From: Marimonas lutisalis
GTDB taxonomy: Bacteria > Pseudomonadota > Alphaproteobacteria > Rhodobacterales > Rhodobacteraceae
Length of the DNA: 64,000 nucleotides
Direction: 5' to 3'
NCBI RefSeq assembly: GCF_005434965.1
Contig: NZ_SKCI01000003.1
Coordinates: 490,990 to 554,989 of the forward strand
The notes beneath the pieces are model-generated. The model was not told where the DNA came from. It ran no database searches and saw nothing but the letters and a program-made list of their open reading frames with translations. Shown piece after piece: positions 16,806 to 25,116 of this stretch; positions within the stretch are counted from its first letter, which is position 1; each line of letters opens with the position of its first letter. A program made the position numbers and the translations under genes.

Positions 16806-17597
16806 TTATCCGAGATTGCTGTAGCGGACCCCGGGATTGAGATCGAGGTCAGGCCGCAGGGCGACCGAGGGGTACCCGGCCAGACGTTTCGAAATAGCGC
16901 TCTCGGGGTCCTTCAGGTCTCCGAAGATGATCGCCTCGTGCCCTGCCTTGGCGCAGGCCTCGACACAGGCGGGCGTGCCGCCCTTGTCCACGCGATGCAC
17001 GCAGAGCGTGCAGCTTTCCACCGTGCCCTGCCCGCGCGGGGCGTGGGATTTCTGGTTCACCGTCGGCTCGTGCACAAAGGACCGCGCCTTGAACGGGCAG
17101 GCCATCATGCAATAGCGGCAGCCGATGCAGATATGCTTGTCGACCAGGACGATCCCGTCCTTGCGCTTGAAGCTGGCCCCGGTCGGGCAGACATCGACGC
17201 AGGGCGGGCTCTCGCAATGCTGGCACATCACCGGCATTTCCGCCGTGTGACCCGTGGCGCTGTTCTTCAGCGTCACCTTGCGGATCCACTGGGCATCGGT
17301 CTCCGGGTGGCCGGTGTCATGCCAGCCGTTTTCCTCGGAACAGGCGGTGATGCAATCGGTGCAGCCGTCCTGGCACTTGCTCACGTCGATCAGCAGGCCC
17401 CAGCGTTTGCCGGCATCGGCCGCACCGGCGGCCTCGGCCGGGCTGCCGCCGAAAGCCATCAGGGTGACACCGGGCGCCAGCGTGGCCGTGGCCACGGCCG
17501 CACCGCTGCGCAGCAGGTCGCGGCGGGTCATCTCAGCGCGGTTCACGGCCCGTTGGGCGGGCGGTTGCCGGGTATCGTCGGGCATCCGGAACGTCAT
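16806..17597 (-). CDS. dsrO: DsrO, periplasmic ferredoxin-like subunit
   Basis: This 263-aa protein has a Tat signal (TRRDLLRSGAAVATATLAPG), showing folded export. Cysteine groups for several [4Fe-4S] clusters follow: CQDGCTDCITACSEEN, CQHCESPPCVDVCPTGAS, CIGCRYCMMACPFKAR and CTLC with CVEACAKAG. It links the triheme DsrJ with DsrP on the periplasmic side. The start overlaps the dsrJ stop by 4 bases. Confidence 0.93.
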   Translation of the reverse strand: MTFRMPDDTRQPPAQRAVNRAEMTRRDLLRSGAAVATATLAPGVTLMAFGGSPAEAAGAADAGKRWGLLIDVSKCQDGCTDCITACSEENGWHDTGHPETDAQWIRKVTLKNSATGHTAEMPVMCQHCESPPCVDVCPTGASFKRKDGIVLVDKHICIGCRYCMMACPFKARSFVHEPTVNQKSHAPRGQGTVESCTLCVHRVDKGGTPACVEACAKAGHEAIIFGDLKDPESAISKRLAGYPSVALRPDLDLNPGVRYSNLG

Positions 17598-18097
17598 TCG
17601 CCTGTCTCCGCTTGGCTGTTGGTTCGCATCGCCGCCTTCGGTGCCTTGCCCATCAGGTAGGCGGACAGGGATTTCACCCCGGTCTCGCCTTCAGGCTCGG
17701 ACATCAGCCGGGCATGGGCGCTGCCCTCATCCACCCCGTCGGGCGTCGAGCGGTGGCACATGAAGCAATCCACCTTGACCGCCGCGTAATCGTGGCAGAC
17801 CCGGCAGAAATGCTTGTCGCTGGCATAGGTCACCGGCGTGCCGGTCTCATCCTCGACGGCATGGCAGTCGAAACAGGCCTTCAGGCTGGCCTGAACCTGG
17901 CGATCGCCTTCGTACATGGTCTCGTCGCGATCGTGCTTCATCAGCTCCATGTGCTGCTTGCGCCAGTATTCATTGCCTTCCGGGTGCGGCGTGCCGCTGG
18001 CCTTGGGGATGTCCGGCCACAGCGAGGAACGCTCCTCGGCCTGGGCCATCCCGGCCAGCGCCAGCATGAAAGCCAGTATTGCGGCGATCCGTGCCAT
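17594..18097 (-). CDS. dsrJ: DsrJ, periplasmic triheme cytochrome c
   Basis: This 167-aa protein begins at the ATG at 18097 with a Sec signal peptide (MARIAAILAFMLALAGMAQAEE). The open frame extends upstream into dsrL, but that part is antisense-like and lacks a signal. Three heme c sites are visible: CFDCH, CRVCH and CFMCH, the hallmark of DsrJ. It would take part in electron or sulfur transfer at the periplasmic face of DsrMKJOP. It starts 2 bases after the dsrL stop. Confidence 0.93.
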   Translation of the reverse strand: MARIAAILAFMLALAGMAQAEERSSLWPDIPKASGTPHPEGNEYWRKQHMELMKHDRDETMYEGDRQVQASLKACFDCHAVEDETGTPVTYASDKHFCRVCHDYAAVKVDCFMCHRSTPDGVDEGSAHARLMSEPEGETGVKSLSAYLMGKAPKAAMRTNSQAETGE

Positions 18098-18099
18098 GC

Positions 18100-20049
18100 T
18101 TACTCCCCGAGGCCCATCTTGATATAGCCGGTCGGGCAGACATCCGCGCAGATGTGGCAGCCGACGCAGGCGTTGTAATCGGTATAGACATAGCGCCCCA
18201 CCGTCCGGTCGGCCTTGGGCACCCGGTGCACGGCATCCTGCGGACAGAAGATCACGCAGTTGTCGCACTCGAAACACATCCCGCAGGACATGCAGCGCTC
18301 GCCTTCCTTGCGCGCCTGCTCTTCGGTAAAGCCGATGATCCGCTCTTCGAAGTTGCCCAGAACGGCATCGCCCTCGATATGCACCTCTTCGCGCACCCCG
18401 CGCTTTTCAAAGGCGAAGTGGCCCTTGTACAGCTCGGTATGCGGGATGATCTGCGCGTTCGAGCGGTCCTCGTAATTGTGGATCGCGTATTTGGCCGAGT
18501 TCGTCCCGCGGCCCTGCGTGTGGTCATAGGGCTCGGGGTCCTTCCCGCGCTGGTGCAGCTCTTCCATCAGGTTGAAGTGATGCACATCCACCTTGGGCCG
18601 CTTGTTGACATTGCCGTCATCCAGGTAGTCAGTGATGATCTCGGCCCCGATCCGGCCATGGCCGATCGCCGTGGTCAGAAGGTGCGGCTTGATGATGTCA
18701 CCACCGGCGAAATGCTTTTCGCGGCCTTTCACCTGGTAGGGGCCCTCGATGTCGATGAAACCGCGGTCGTTGGCCAGGTCTTCCATGCCTTCGAAATCGC
18801 CCATCTGGCCGATGGCGGCGATGATGATGTCGGCCTCGATCTCGAACTCGGTGCCTTCGATCGGCTCCGGAGCCATGCCGTTCATCTTGCATTCGCACAT
18901 CTTCAGGCCGACGGCCTTGCCGTTGTCGTCCTTGATCACCTCAAGCGGCATCACGCTGCCCTTGATGTCGATGCCTTCGCGCTTGGCGTCTTCCCGCTCG
19001 CGCTCGGCCGCGGTCATCTGCTCGACCGGGAAGAGCGAGGTCAGCGTTGCCTGCATGCCTTCCCGGCTCAGGCTCGACGCCACGTCATGGCTGGTGAAAT
19101 CCACCACCGAACCGTCGTTGCGCTCGGGGTTGTAGGGTTTGTTAATATGGCCCAGGCGCCGCGCCACGCTCGCCACGTCGATCGAGGTGTCGCCACCGCC
19201 GACAACGACGACTTTCTTCGCCGTGCCAAGCACATAACCCTGGTTGAACGCATCCAGGAACTCGATCCCGTTGATGCAGTTCTCGGTGCCGTCCCAGCCC
19301 GGAATGGGCAGCGGGCGGCCATTCTGCGCGCCAATCGCCCAGTATATCGCGTCGAACGCCTGTTCCAGTTTCTCGACCGTCACATCGCTGCCGATGCGCG
19401 TGTTCAGATGCACGTCGACGCCCATGTCGATGATCCGGCCGATCTCCTTGTCCAGCATGTCGCGCGGCGTCCGGTAACCCGGGATACCATAGCGCATCAT
19501 GCCGCCCAGCTTGTCATGCGCCTCGAAGATCGAAACCTCGTGGCCATCCAGCCGCAGGTAATAGGCTGCCGAAAGGCCGGCCGGTCCGCCGCCGATCACG
19601 GCTACCTTCTTGCCGGTCGCCGCGCCGGGTGCGCCCATCTTCACGCCGTTTTCGTTGGCCCAGTCGCCGACATACTGCTCGACACCGTTGATGCCGACAT
19701 AATCGTCCACCTCGTTGCGGTTACAGCCCGCCTCGCAGGGCGCGGGGCAGACCCGGCCCATCGTGGCCGGGAACGGGTTGGCCTGGACCATCCGCTGGAA
19801 CGCGTATTCCTGCCAGGCCATGTCCTCGACCGGAGGCTTGTCCATGCCGCGAGCAATCGCCAGCCAGCCGCGAATCTCGTGGCCCGACGGGCACGAGCCC
19901 TGACAGGGCGGTGTCTTGTGCACATAGGTCGGACACTTGTAGGACGTGTCCCCCTGGAAGATCTTTTCTTCAAGGTCCCAATCTGCAGCCGTCTCGCCTT
20001 CCTCAAAGCGGCGGAACGTCAGTTTCGGGTCGTTGCTCACGTCATTCAT
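18100..20049 (-). CDS. dsrL: DsrL, NAD(P)H:acceptor oxidoreductase (flavoprotein with ferredoxin domain)
   Basis: This 649-aa cytoplasmic iron-sulfur flavoprotein accepts electrons from reverse DsrAB and reduces NAD(P)+. The N-terminal part has Cys clusters of the glutamate-synthase small-subunit type (CQGSCPSGHEIRG, CPAPCEAGCNR). The FAD Rossmann motif is VAVIGGGPAGLSAAYYLRL and the NAD(P)H motif VVVVGGGDTSIDVASVARR. The C-terminus holds two ferredoxin groups, CMSCGMCFECDNCVIFCP and CVGCHICADVCPTGYI. It sits between dsrK and dsrJ, the classic sulfur-oxidiser arrangement, and supports an oxidative direction for the pathway. Confidence 0.94.
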   Translation of the reverse strand: MNDVSNDPKLTFRRFEEGETAADWDLEEKIFQGDTSYKCPTYVHKTPPCQGSCPSGHEIRGWLAIARGMDKPPVEDMAWQEYAFQRMVQANPFPATMGRVCPAPCEAGCNRNEVDDYVGINGVEQYVGDWANENGVKMGAPGAATGKKVAVIGGGPAGLSAAYYLRLDGHEVSIFEAHDKLGGMMRYGIPGYRTPRDMLDKEIGRIIDMGVDVHLNTRIGSDVTVEKLEQAFDAIYWAIGAQNGRPLPIPGWDGTENCINGIEFLDAFNQGYVLGTAKKVVVVGGGDTSIDVASVARRLGHINKPYNPERNDGSVVDFTSHDVASSLSREGMQATLTSLFPVEQMTAAEREREDAKREGIDIKGSVMPLEVIKDDNGKAVGLKMCECKMNGMAPEPIEGTEFEIEADIIIAAIGQMGDFEGMEDLANDRGFIDIEGPYQVKGREKHFAGGDIIKPHLLTTAIGHGRIGAEIITDYLDDGNVNKRPKVDVHHFNLMEELHQRGKDPEPYDHTQGRGTNSAKYAIHNYEDRSNAQIIPHTELYKGHFAFEKRGVREEVHIEGDAVLGNFEERIIGFTEEQARKEGERCMSCGMCFECDNCVIFCPQDAVHRVPKADRTVGRYVYTDYNACVGCHICADVCPTGYIKMGLGE

Positions 20050-20075
20050 CGTTTGTCCTCCACGTCCCCGCAGCC

Positions 20076-21611
20076 TCAGGCGGCCTCGGTTTCATCCTCG
20101 CTGTCATCGTCGTCGCCGTCCTGCCCGGTCAGAATGATCGCATTCGAAACCAGCTGGTGCACCGAGACGATGCTGTCCATGTCATAGCCATACGCCGGCA
20201 TGACCTTTGAAAACTGGGTTTTGCAGATGGCGCAGATCGCGGCCATATGGGTCACCCCGTGCTCTTCCGTGACCTCCTGCAACGCGGTCATCCGCGGGCT
20301 GGCCCCCTTCTTGCGCAGCTCCATCAGGTCGTCGGTCAACAGTCCCCCGCCGCCGCCGCAGCACAGCGTGCTCTCATGCGTCGTCGAACGGTCCATATCA
20401 TAGTAGTAGTTGCACACCGCCTTGATGACGTTGCGCGGTATCTCGAACTGGCCGCCCGGCTCATCGCCCATGCGGCTGGCACGCGCCACGTTGCAGCTGT
20501 CGTGATAGGTCAGCTTGATGTGGTCGTTCTGGCTCTTGTCGAATTTCAGCGTGCCCTTCTGGATTTCATTCCAGGTGAACTCCAGGATATGCTGCGGCAC
20601 CGGGTATTTCGGGTCCAGGAAATCGAACGGCCCCGCCAGCGTGTTGAGGAAGCTGTAAGCCACCCGCCACGCATGACCGCATTCGCCGAAGATGATGCGC
20701 TTCACGCCCAGGTCCTCGGCTGCCTTGCGGATTCGCAGCGCGATTTCCCGCATGTTCTCGTAGGAGCCGATGAACAGGCCGAAATTGGCGGCCTCCGAGG
20801 CATAGGAGCTGAGCGTCCAGCTCACGCCGGCCTCGTGAAACACCTTCGCATAGCCGATAAGCCCGTCGATATGCGGTTCGGCGAAGAAGTCGGCCGAAGG
20901 CGTGACCAGCAGGATGTCGGCGCCCTTCTCGTCCAGCGGCAGGCGCACCGAAATGCCGGTGTCGTCCTCGATCTCTTCTTCCAGGTCTTCCAGCGTCGCC
21001 GCCAGCGCCTTGGGGTTGAGGCCGAGGTTGTTGCCCACGTCCTTCACCTTGCCGATGATCTCGTTCGAGTATTTCTGGCCCATGCCGACCGCGTCCATGA
21101 TCTCGCGCGCGGCCATGGTGATTTCGGCGGTGTCGATGCCATAGGGGCAGAACACGCTGCAACGGCGGCATTCGCTGCATTGGTGGTAATAGGAATACCA
21201 CTCCTGAAGCACCTCTTCGGTCAGGTCACGCGCGCCCACCAGCGACGGGAAATACTTGCCCGCGAAGGTGAAATAGCGGCGATAGACGCTGCGCAGCAGG
21301 TCCTGGCGCGCCACCGGCATGTTCTTCGGATCGCCCGTGCCCAGGAAGTAATGGCACTTGTCGGTGCACGCGCCGCATTTCACGCAGGCATCGAGATAGA
21401 CCTGGAACGCGCGGTTCTTCTCCGCCAGCTCGGCCATCTTGGCCAGCGCCACCTCTTTCCAGTTCGGCACCAGCTCTCCGGGGAAGCCCAGCTTTTCCTG
21501 GTGCTCGGGCGCCGCGATGAAGGGCTGCAGCCCTTCCATCGCCCCGCATTTGAGCTTCGGGATCTCGAGCGGGTGGCTCAGCTTCGGGATATCGTCACCA
21601 TCGGCTGCCAT
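20076..21611 (-). CDS. dsrK: DsrK, HdrD-like catalytic subunit of DsrMKJOP
   Basis: This 511-aa protein carries two [4Fe-4S] ferredoxin sites (CVKCGACTDKCHYFLG and CSECRRCSVFCPYGID), then CCG-type motifs of the heterodisulfide reductase family: a site around FGECGHAWRV and STLCCGGGGGLL. These would bind the noncubane cluster that acts on the DsrC disulfide or trisulfide. The C-terminus is acidic (DGDDDDSEDETEAA). It starts 3 bases after dsrM. Confidence 0.94.
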   Translation of the reverse strand: MAADGDDIPKLSHPLEIPKLKCGAMEGLQPFIAAPEHQEKLGFPGELVPNWKEVALAKMAELAEKNRAFQVYLDACVKCGACTDKCHYFLGTGDPKNMPVARQDLLRSVYRRYFTFAGKYFPSLVGARDLTEEVLQEWYSYYHQCSECRRCSVFCPYGIDTAEITMAAREIMDAVGMGQKYSNEIIGKVKDVGNNLGLNPKALAATLEDLEEEIEDDTGISVRLPLDEKGADILLVTPSADFFAEPHIDGLIGYAKVFHEAGVSWTLSSYASEAANFGLFIGSYENMREIALRIRKAAEDLGVKRIIFGECGHAWRVAYSFLNTLAGPFDFLDPKYPVPQHILEFTWNEIQKGTLKFDKSQNDHIKLTYHDSCNVARASRMGDEPGGQFEIPRNVIKAVCNYYYDMDRSTTHESTLCCGGGGGLLTDDLMELRKKGASPRMTALQEVTEEHGVTHMAAICAICKTQFSKVMPAYGYDMDSIVSVHQLVSNAIILTGQDGDDDDSEDETEAA

Positions 21612-21614
21612 GGC

Positions 21615-22337
21615 TCAGCTCTCCAGTTTCTTGGCCCAGGGCGCGATATGGCGCACTTCGCGCGGGTTATCGACCTGGTTGCGCGACGGGCTGAAGAAGA
21701 CGCCCGGCGCATGCAGAAGTTTCGAAATCGGGAAGATGATCATCAGGACCGCCACCGCGCCCAGATGCACCAGCAGGATCGGATCGCCCGGCAGGGTCTC
21801 GATGCGCAGGCGCATCAGGCCCAGCATGAACGCCTTCACCGCCAGGATGTCGGTATGCACGACAAAGCGCATCATCATCCCCGACCCCACGATCGCCACC
21901 AGAAGCGCCAGCATCAAATGATCGCTGGGATTGGTGATATAGCGGATCCGCTCGACTAGGATCCGCCGCGCCCACAGCCCCAGAAGCCCGCCCAGCATGG
22001 CAAAGCTCGCATAGGTGCCGAACGGCTGGGCCAGCTGGACCCACCACCAGATATCATAGGTGAAATAGCGGATATGCCGGATCAGGACGAGCCACATGCC
22101 CATGTGGAACGCCCAGCCAAACAGCCAGATCCACTTGTTCGACTTGAACAGGCTCTCGAAGAACACGACCTCGCGGAACATCCGCAGGACAACACCGCCC
22201 GTGGTCGTGGGTGCCGGCGTCGTCGGAATCTTCAGGGGGGCCGGCGTGCGCGCATATTTGCGGATTTTCATCGCCACACCCACGACCAACAGGATCGTCG
22301 CGACGTAGAATAGGATGGCGTAGATCACAGACAGCAC
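21615..22337 (-). CDS. dsrM: DsrM, membrane cytochrome b subunit (short NarI-like form)
   Basis: This 240-aa protein has about five or six hydrophobic helices with NarI-like histidines (WAFHMGMWLVLIRHIRYF; MMMRFVVHTDI; ILLVHLGAV) that could ligate two b hemes. It would link DsrK with the quinone pool. Position between dsrC and dsrK and the length fit DsrM of sulfur oxidisers. Two hairpins lie in the 88-base gap to dsrC. Confidence 0.92.
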   Translation of the reverse strand: MLSVIYAILFYVATILLVVGVAMKIRKYARTPAPLKIPTTPAPTTTGGVVLRMFREVVFFESLFKSNKWIWLFGWAFHMGMWLVLIRHIRYFTYDIWWWVQLAQPFGTYASFAMLGGLLGLWARRILVERIRYITNPSDHLMLALLVAIVGSGMMMRFVVHTDILAVKAFMLGLMRLRIETLPGDPILLVHLGAVAVLMIIFPISKLLHAPGVFFSPSRNQVDNPREVRHIAPWAKKLES

Positions 22338-22364
22338 GCGGACTCCTCCCGTAGTTTTCGCGCA

Positions 22365-22417
22365 AGCCTTTAATTTTAAAGGCTATTTTGCCCGGCCAGC
22401 CTCCCAACGGGCCGGGC
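22365..22417 (-). other. Tandem hairpins between dsrC and dsrM
   Basis: Two inverted repeats lie side by side in the 88-base gap. GCCCGGCC/GGCCGGGC (22390-22397 with 22410-22417) is a GC stem with a 12-base loop, and AGCCTTTAA/TTAAAGGCT (22365-22373 with 22376-22384) is an AU-rich stem with a 2-base loop. There is no clear T tract. They could act as a partial terminator or as a processing and stability element that raises dsrC mRNA over dsrM. Confidence 0.65.
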
Positions 22418-22425
22418 AGAACCGA

Positions 22426-22761
22426 TCAGACGCAGCCGGTCGGCTTGGGCAGGCCGGCAATCTTACAGGCCTGTTTGGCCGGGCCGTAGGGGAACAGCTC
22501 GTACATGTACTTGTTGTTGCCCACTTCCGGACCCATTGATTTCTTGATCGCCTTGATCAGCACGCGCACGGCCGGCGCGATCTGGTATTCGTCATAGTAT
22601 TCCCGCAGGAAGTTGACGACGGCCCAGTGCTCCTCGGTCATGTCGATGTTTTCTTCCTTGGCGATCACCTCGGCCAGGTCCTTCGACCAGTCGCTCAGGT
22701 TGGTGATGTAGCCTTCTTCGTCATGCTCAACGGTCTGGCCGTTCACGCTATATGCAGACAT
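22426..22761 (-). CDS. dsrC: DsrC, sulfur-carrying substrate protein
   Basis: This 111-aa protein has the full DsrC signature. The C-terminal swinging arm ends AKQACKIAGLPKPTGCV, with C99 and the penultimate C110 both present, spaced 11 apart as needed for the trisulfide and the DsrAB reaction. The N-terminal half (DEEGYITNLSDWSKDLAEVIAKEENI) is the usual DsrC/TusE fold. Both cysteines mark a true DsrC rather than TusE or RspA. A GGAGAAAG site precedes the ATG. Confidence 0.96.
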   Translation of the reverse strand: MSAYSVNGQTVEHDEEGYITNLSDWSKDLAEVIAKEENIDMTEEHWAVVNFLREYYDEYQIAPAVRVLIKAIKKSMGPEVGNNKYMYELFPYGPAKQACKIAGLPKPTGCV

Positions 22762-22806
22762 TTCTTTCTCCTCACAAAAGTTCGCCCGAACCCCGGGCAG
22801 GTTTCT

Positions 22807-23115
22807 TCAAAGCCAGGCTTGCGTCCGGTCGGTTTCCGCGACCAGGTTCACAAATCCATCATACCCGACGGCTGTCACCCCATCTATCAGGCGACCTGCG
22901 TCAATGCCGCGCGCTTCCAGATCTTCCTGCAGGACGAAAACCTGCACCGATCCGGCCTTGGCGGCCACCGCGTCCGACAGGCCCGACCCGGCAAGCCCGC
23001 CATAGACACCGTCTTCTATCATCAGAACCGAATCGCCGTCCTTGACATGGTTCAAACAGCTCAGAAGCGATTGATTGGCGAAGGGCGACTTGTTCACCGT
23101 GTGTAGCGTTGCCAT
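22807..23115 (-). CDS. dsrH: DsrH, TusB-like subunit of the DsrEFH sulfur transferase
   Basis: This 102-aa protein starts MATLHTVNKSPFANQSLLSC; C20 is the position of the conserved DsrH cysteine. DsrE, DsrF and DsrH form a hexamer that hands sulfur to DsrC. It is 13 bases after dsrF and 45 before dsrC. Confidence 0.93.
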   Translation of the reverse strand: MATLHTVNKSPFANQSLLSCLNHVKDGDSVLMIEDGVYGGLAGSGLSDAVAAKAGSVQVFVLQEDLEARGIDAGRLIDGVTAVGYDGFVNLVAETDRTQAWL

Positions 23116-23128
23116 TTGCTCTCTCCCC

Positions 23129-23536
23129 TCAGAAGCTCAGAACCACGTCCTGATCGGCCATGACATCGGCCATCTCGGCACGGCTGACGATGCGGATGCT
23201 GGGCTTTTCTTCCCAGTCGTCATCCTCGTCCTCGTACATGATCTCCTGCAGGTCGTCCTCGGTCAGGCCACGCTCTTCCAGGCTTTCCTTCTCGACATAA
23301 AGCTTGGTGACCTCGTAGTCGCCCAGCGCCCGGAAGGTCGGCGAGAAGTTCTTGACCCCGATACCGTCGGTCTTCTGGCCCTTGGTCAGCTGGAACACGC
23401 CGTCATCCAAGAAGGCCAGCGAAACGTCCTGCTCGAACGCCGCGCCGATCAGCACGACTTCCAAGCTCTCCAGCGCATAGATCGTGCCATAGGGCGCCTT
23501 GCGGTTCACATAGAGGAATTTTTTCACGTCCGACAT
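23129..23536 (-). CDS. dsrF: DsrF, TusC-like subunit of DsrEFH
   Basis: This 135-aa protein matches DsrF: KKFLYVNRKAPYGTIYALESLEVVLIGAAFEQDVSLAFLDDGVFQL. No cysteine is present, as is common in DsrF, which is structural in the hexamer. An acidic stretch (YEDEDDDWEEK) near residue 105 is typical. Position between dsrE and dsrH supports the call. Confidence 0.93.
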   Translation of the reverse strand: MSDVKKFLYVNRKAPYGTIYALESLEVVLIGAAFEQDVSLAFLDDGVFQLTKGQKTDGIGVKNFSPTFRALGDYEVTKLYVEKESLEERGLTEDDLQEIMYEDEDDDWEEKPSIRIVSRAEMADVMADQDVVLSF

Positions 23537-23546
23537 AAATCCCTCC

Positions 23547-23939
23547 TCAGTCGCCGAAGGTCACCAGGCGGTCGCACTGGATTCCCATTTCGATCAATTG
23601 CCCCAGCCCGGAAATCCGGAAACCGTCGGCAATGTTGTTGGCGTCTTTGCCCTGGCGGTTGGCTTCATTTTCGTCCAGCAGGCCGCGGCGTTGTGCGGCG
23701 GCGATGCAGACCACCAGGTCGGTGCCATGCTCCTTGGCCAGCCCGCTCCAGTTCTGCTGGATGTTGCGCTCGTCCTGCGGCGGCACGCTCAGGCGCGTCG
23801 CCACGTTCACACCGTCATGGTAAAAGAATACCCGCGGCACCTCGTGGCCGGCGGCAATCGCCGCCGTCACGAATTTGAAGGCCGTGTCCGCCGCTTGGTG
23901 CGTATACGGACCCTCGCTTATCAATACTCCGATTTTCAC
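23547..23939 (-). CDS. dsrE: DsrE, catalytic subunit of the DsrEFH sulfur transferase
   Basis: This 130-aa protein has the TusD/DsrE fold (KIGVLISEGPYTHQAADTAFKFVTAAIAAGH) and the sulfur-binding C78 in DLVVCIAAAQRRGL. In vitro studies of DsrE from sulfur oxidisers show that this cysteine carries the persulfide. It lies 16 bases after dsrB and 10 before dsrF. Confidence 0.94.
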   Translation of the reverse strand: MKIGVLISEGPYTHQAADTAFKFVTAAIAAGHEVPRVFFYHDGVNVATRLSVPPQDERNIQQNWSGLAKEHGTDLVVCIAAAQRRGLLDENEANRQGKDANNIADGFRISGLGQLIEMGIQCDRLVTFGD

Positions 23940-23955
23940 CTGTAGTCCCCGTGGC

Positions 23956-25041
23956 TTAGAAGTGGATATGCGCCGACATGTTCATCGTCTTGCGCGCCCC
24001 GGTCCAGGTGTCGAGGTGGTGCTTGGTGAACGCCAGGTCGGTCATTTCGAAGAACCGGTTCCAGCCGATCCGCTCGATCCACTCACCCATGCGCTCCCAG
24101 TGCTTGGCGTCTTTCTTGTAGGCATTGATGATCTTGCCCACCACTTCCTTCACTTCCGGCCAGTGCGGCGCGTTGTTGGGAAGGTTGGCGACCGCCAGTT
24201 TGTGGAAGGTCGGCTTCGAACGGGCGTTCGAGTGCTTGCCCCCCACCCAGATCGCGATCTTGGTGGAATCGTCACCGTTGATCTGCATCGGCGGGCACGG
24301 CGGATAGCAGGCCCCGCAGCAGACGCATTTCTTCTCGTCCACTTCCAGGCTCGGCTTGCCGTTCACCATGGCCGGGCGGATCGCCGCCACCGGGCAGCGT
24401 GCCACGACGGCCGGGCGTTCACAGACGTTGGCGACCAGGTCATGGTTGATCTTCGGCGGCTTGGTGTATTGCACGTTCACGGCAATATCGCCCTGACCGC
24501 CACAGTTGATCTGGCAGCAGCTCGTGGTGATACGCACGCGGTTCGGCATCTTCTCCTGGATGAACTCCTTGTGAAGCATGTCCATCATGCCCTTCACCAC
24601 GCCCGAGGCGTCGGTGCCGGGAATGTCGCAGTGCAGCCAGCCCTGGGTGTGGCTGATCATCGACACCGATGCGCCGGTGCCGCCCACGGGGAAGCCCTCT
24701 TCACCCAGTTTCGCGATCAGCGGATCAACCTTCGACTGGTCGCCCACCATGAACTCGATATTCGAGCGGGTGGTGAAGCGCACGTGGCCGTCCGCGAACT
24801 CGTCGGCGATATCGCACAGCTTGCGGATCGTGAACACGTCCATCTGGCGCTGCGTACCGGCACGCACGGTCCAGATCTCGTCACCCGATTTCGATACGTG
24901 GTGAAGAACGCCGGCGCGGGGGCGGTCATGCCAATCCCAGTTGCCATAGTTCTTCTTCATGATCGGGTGCATGTAGGGGAACGGATCGGGAACCCCGACC
25001 TCGTCCGGCATCCGCGGCTTGGTGTCTTCTGCTGCTGTCAT
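23956..25041 (-). CDS. dsrB: DsrB, reverse dissimilatory sulfite reductase beta subunit
   Basis: This 361-aa subunit starts at the ATG at 25041, preceded by GGAGGAAAGAC; the ATG at 25068 would add nine residues without a site. The cluster/siroheme region RITTSCCQINCGGQGDIAV is visible, and the inserted ferredoxin domain has CVCCGACYPPCPPM with VARCPVAAI. Together with DsrA it would oxidise DsrC-bound sulfur to sulfite. The gap to dsrA is 75 bases. Confidence 0.95.
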   Translation of the reverse strand: MTAAEDTKPRMPDEVGVPDPFPYMHPIMKKNYGNWDWHDRPRAGVLHHVSKSGDEIWTVRAGTQRQMDVFTIRKLCDIADEFADGHVRFTTRSNIEFMVGDQSKVDPLIAKLGEEGFPVGGTGASVSMISHTQGWLHCDIPGTDASGVVKGMMDMLHKEFIQEKMPNRVRITTSCCQINCGGQGDIAVNVQYTKPPKINHDLVANVCERPAVVARCPVAAIRPAMVNGKPSLEVDEKKCVCCGACYPPCPPMQINGDDSTKIAIWVGGKHSNARSKPTFHKLAVANLPNNAPHWPEVKEVVGKIINAYKKDAKHWERMGEWIERIGWNRFFEMTDLAFTKHHLDTWTGARKTMNMSAHIHF

Positions 25042-25116
25042 GTCTTTCCTCCCATCCTGCCGCCTCATCCTCCGTGACGGCAGGAGCCAAATGAAATCCG
25101 GATGTGATCGCGCCGA

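Noticed and set aside
18079..20187. A 702-codon plus-strand open frame opposite dsrL
   Set aside because: Antisense shadow with high His/Ala/Val content and no motif; dsrL on the minus strand is complete.
20247..21959. A 570-codon plus-strand frame opposite dsrK and dsrM
   Set aside because: It spans two real minus-strand genes and their junction, and shows only Arg/His-rich composition.
22390..22417. Rho-independent terminator between dsrC and dsrM
   Set aside because: The stem is strong, but no T tract follows on the minus strand, so I recorded it as a possible processing or stability element instead.
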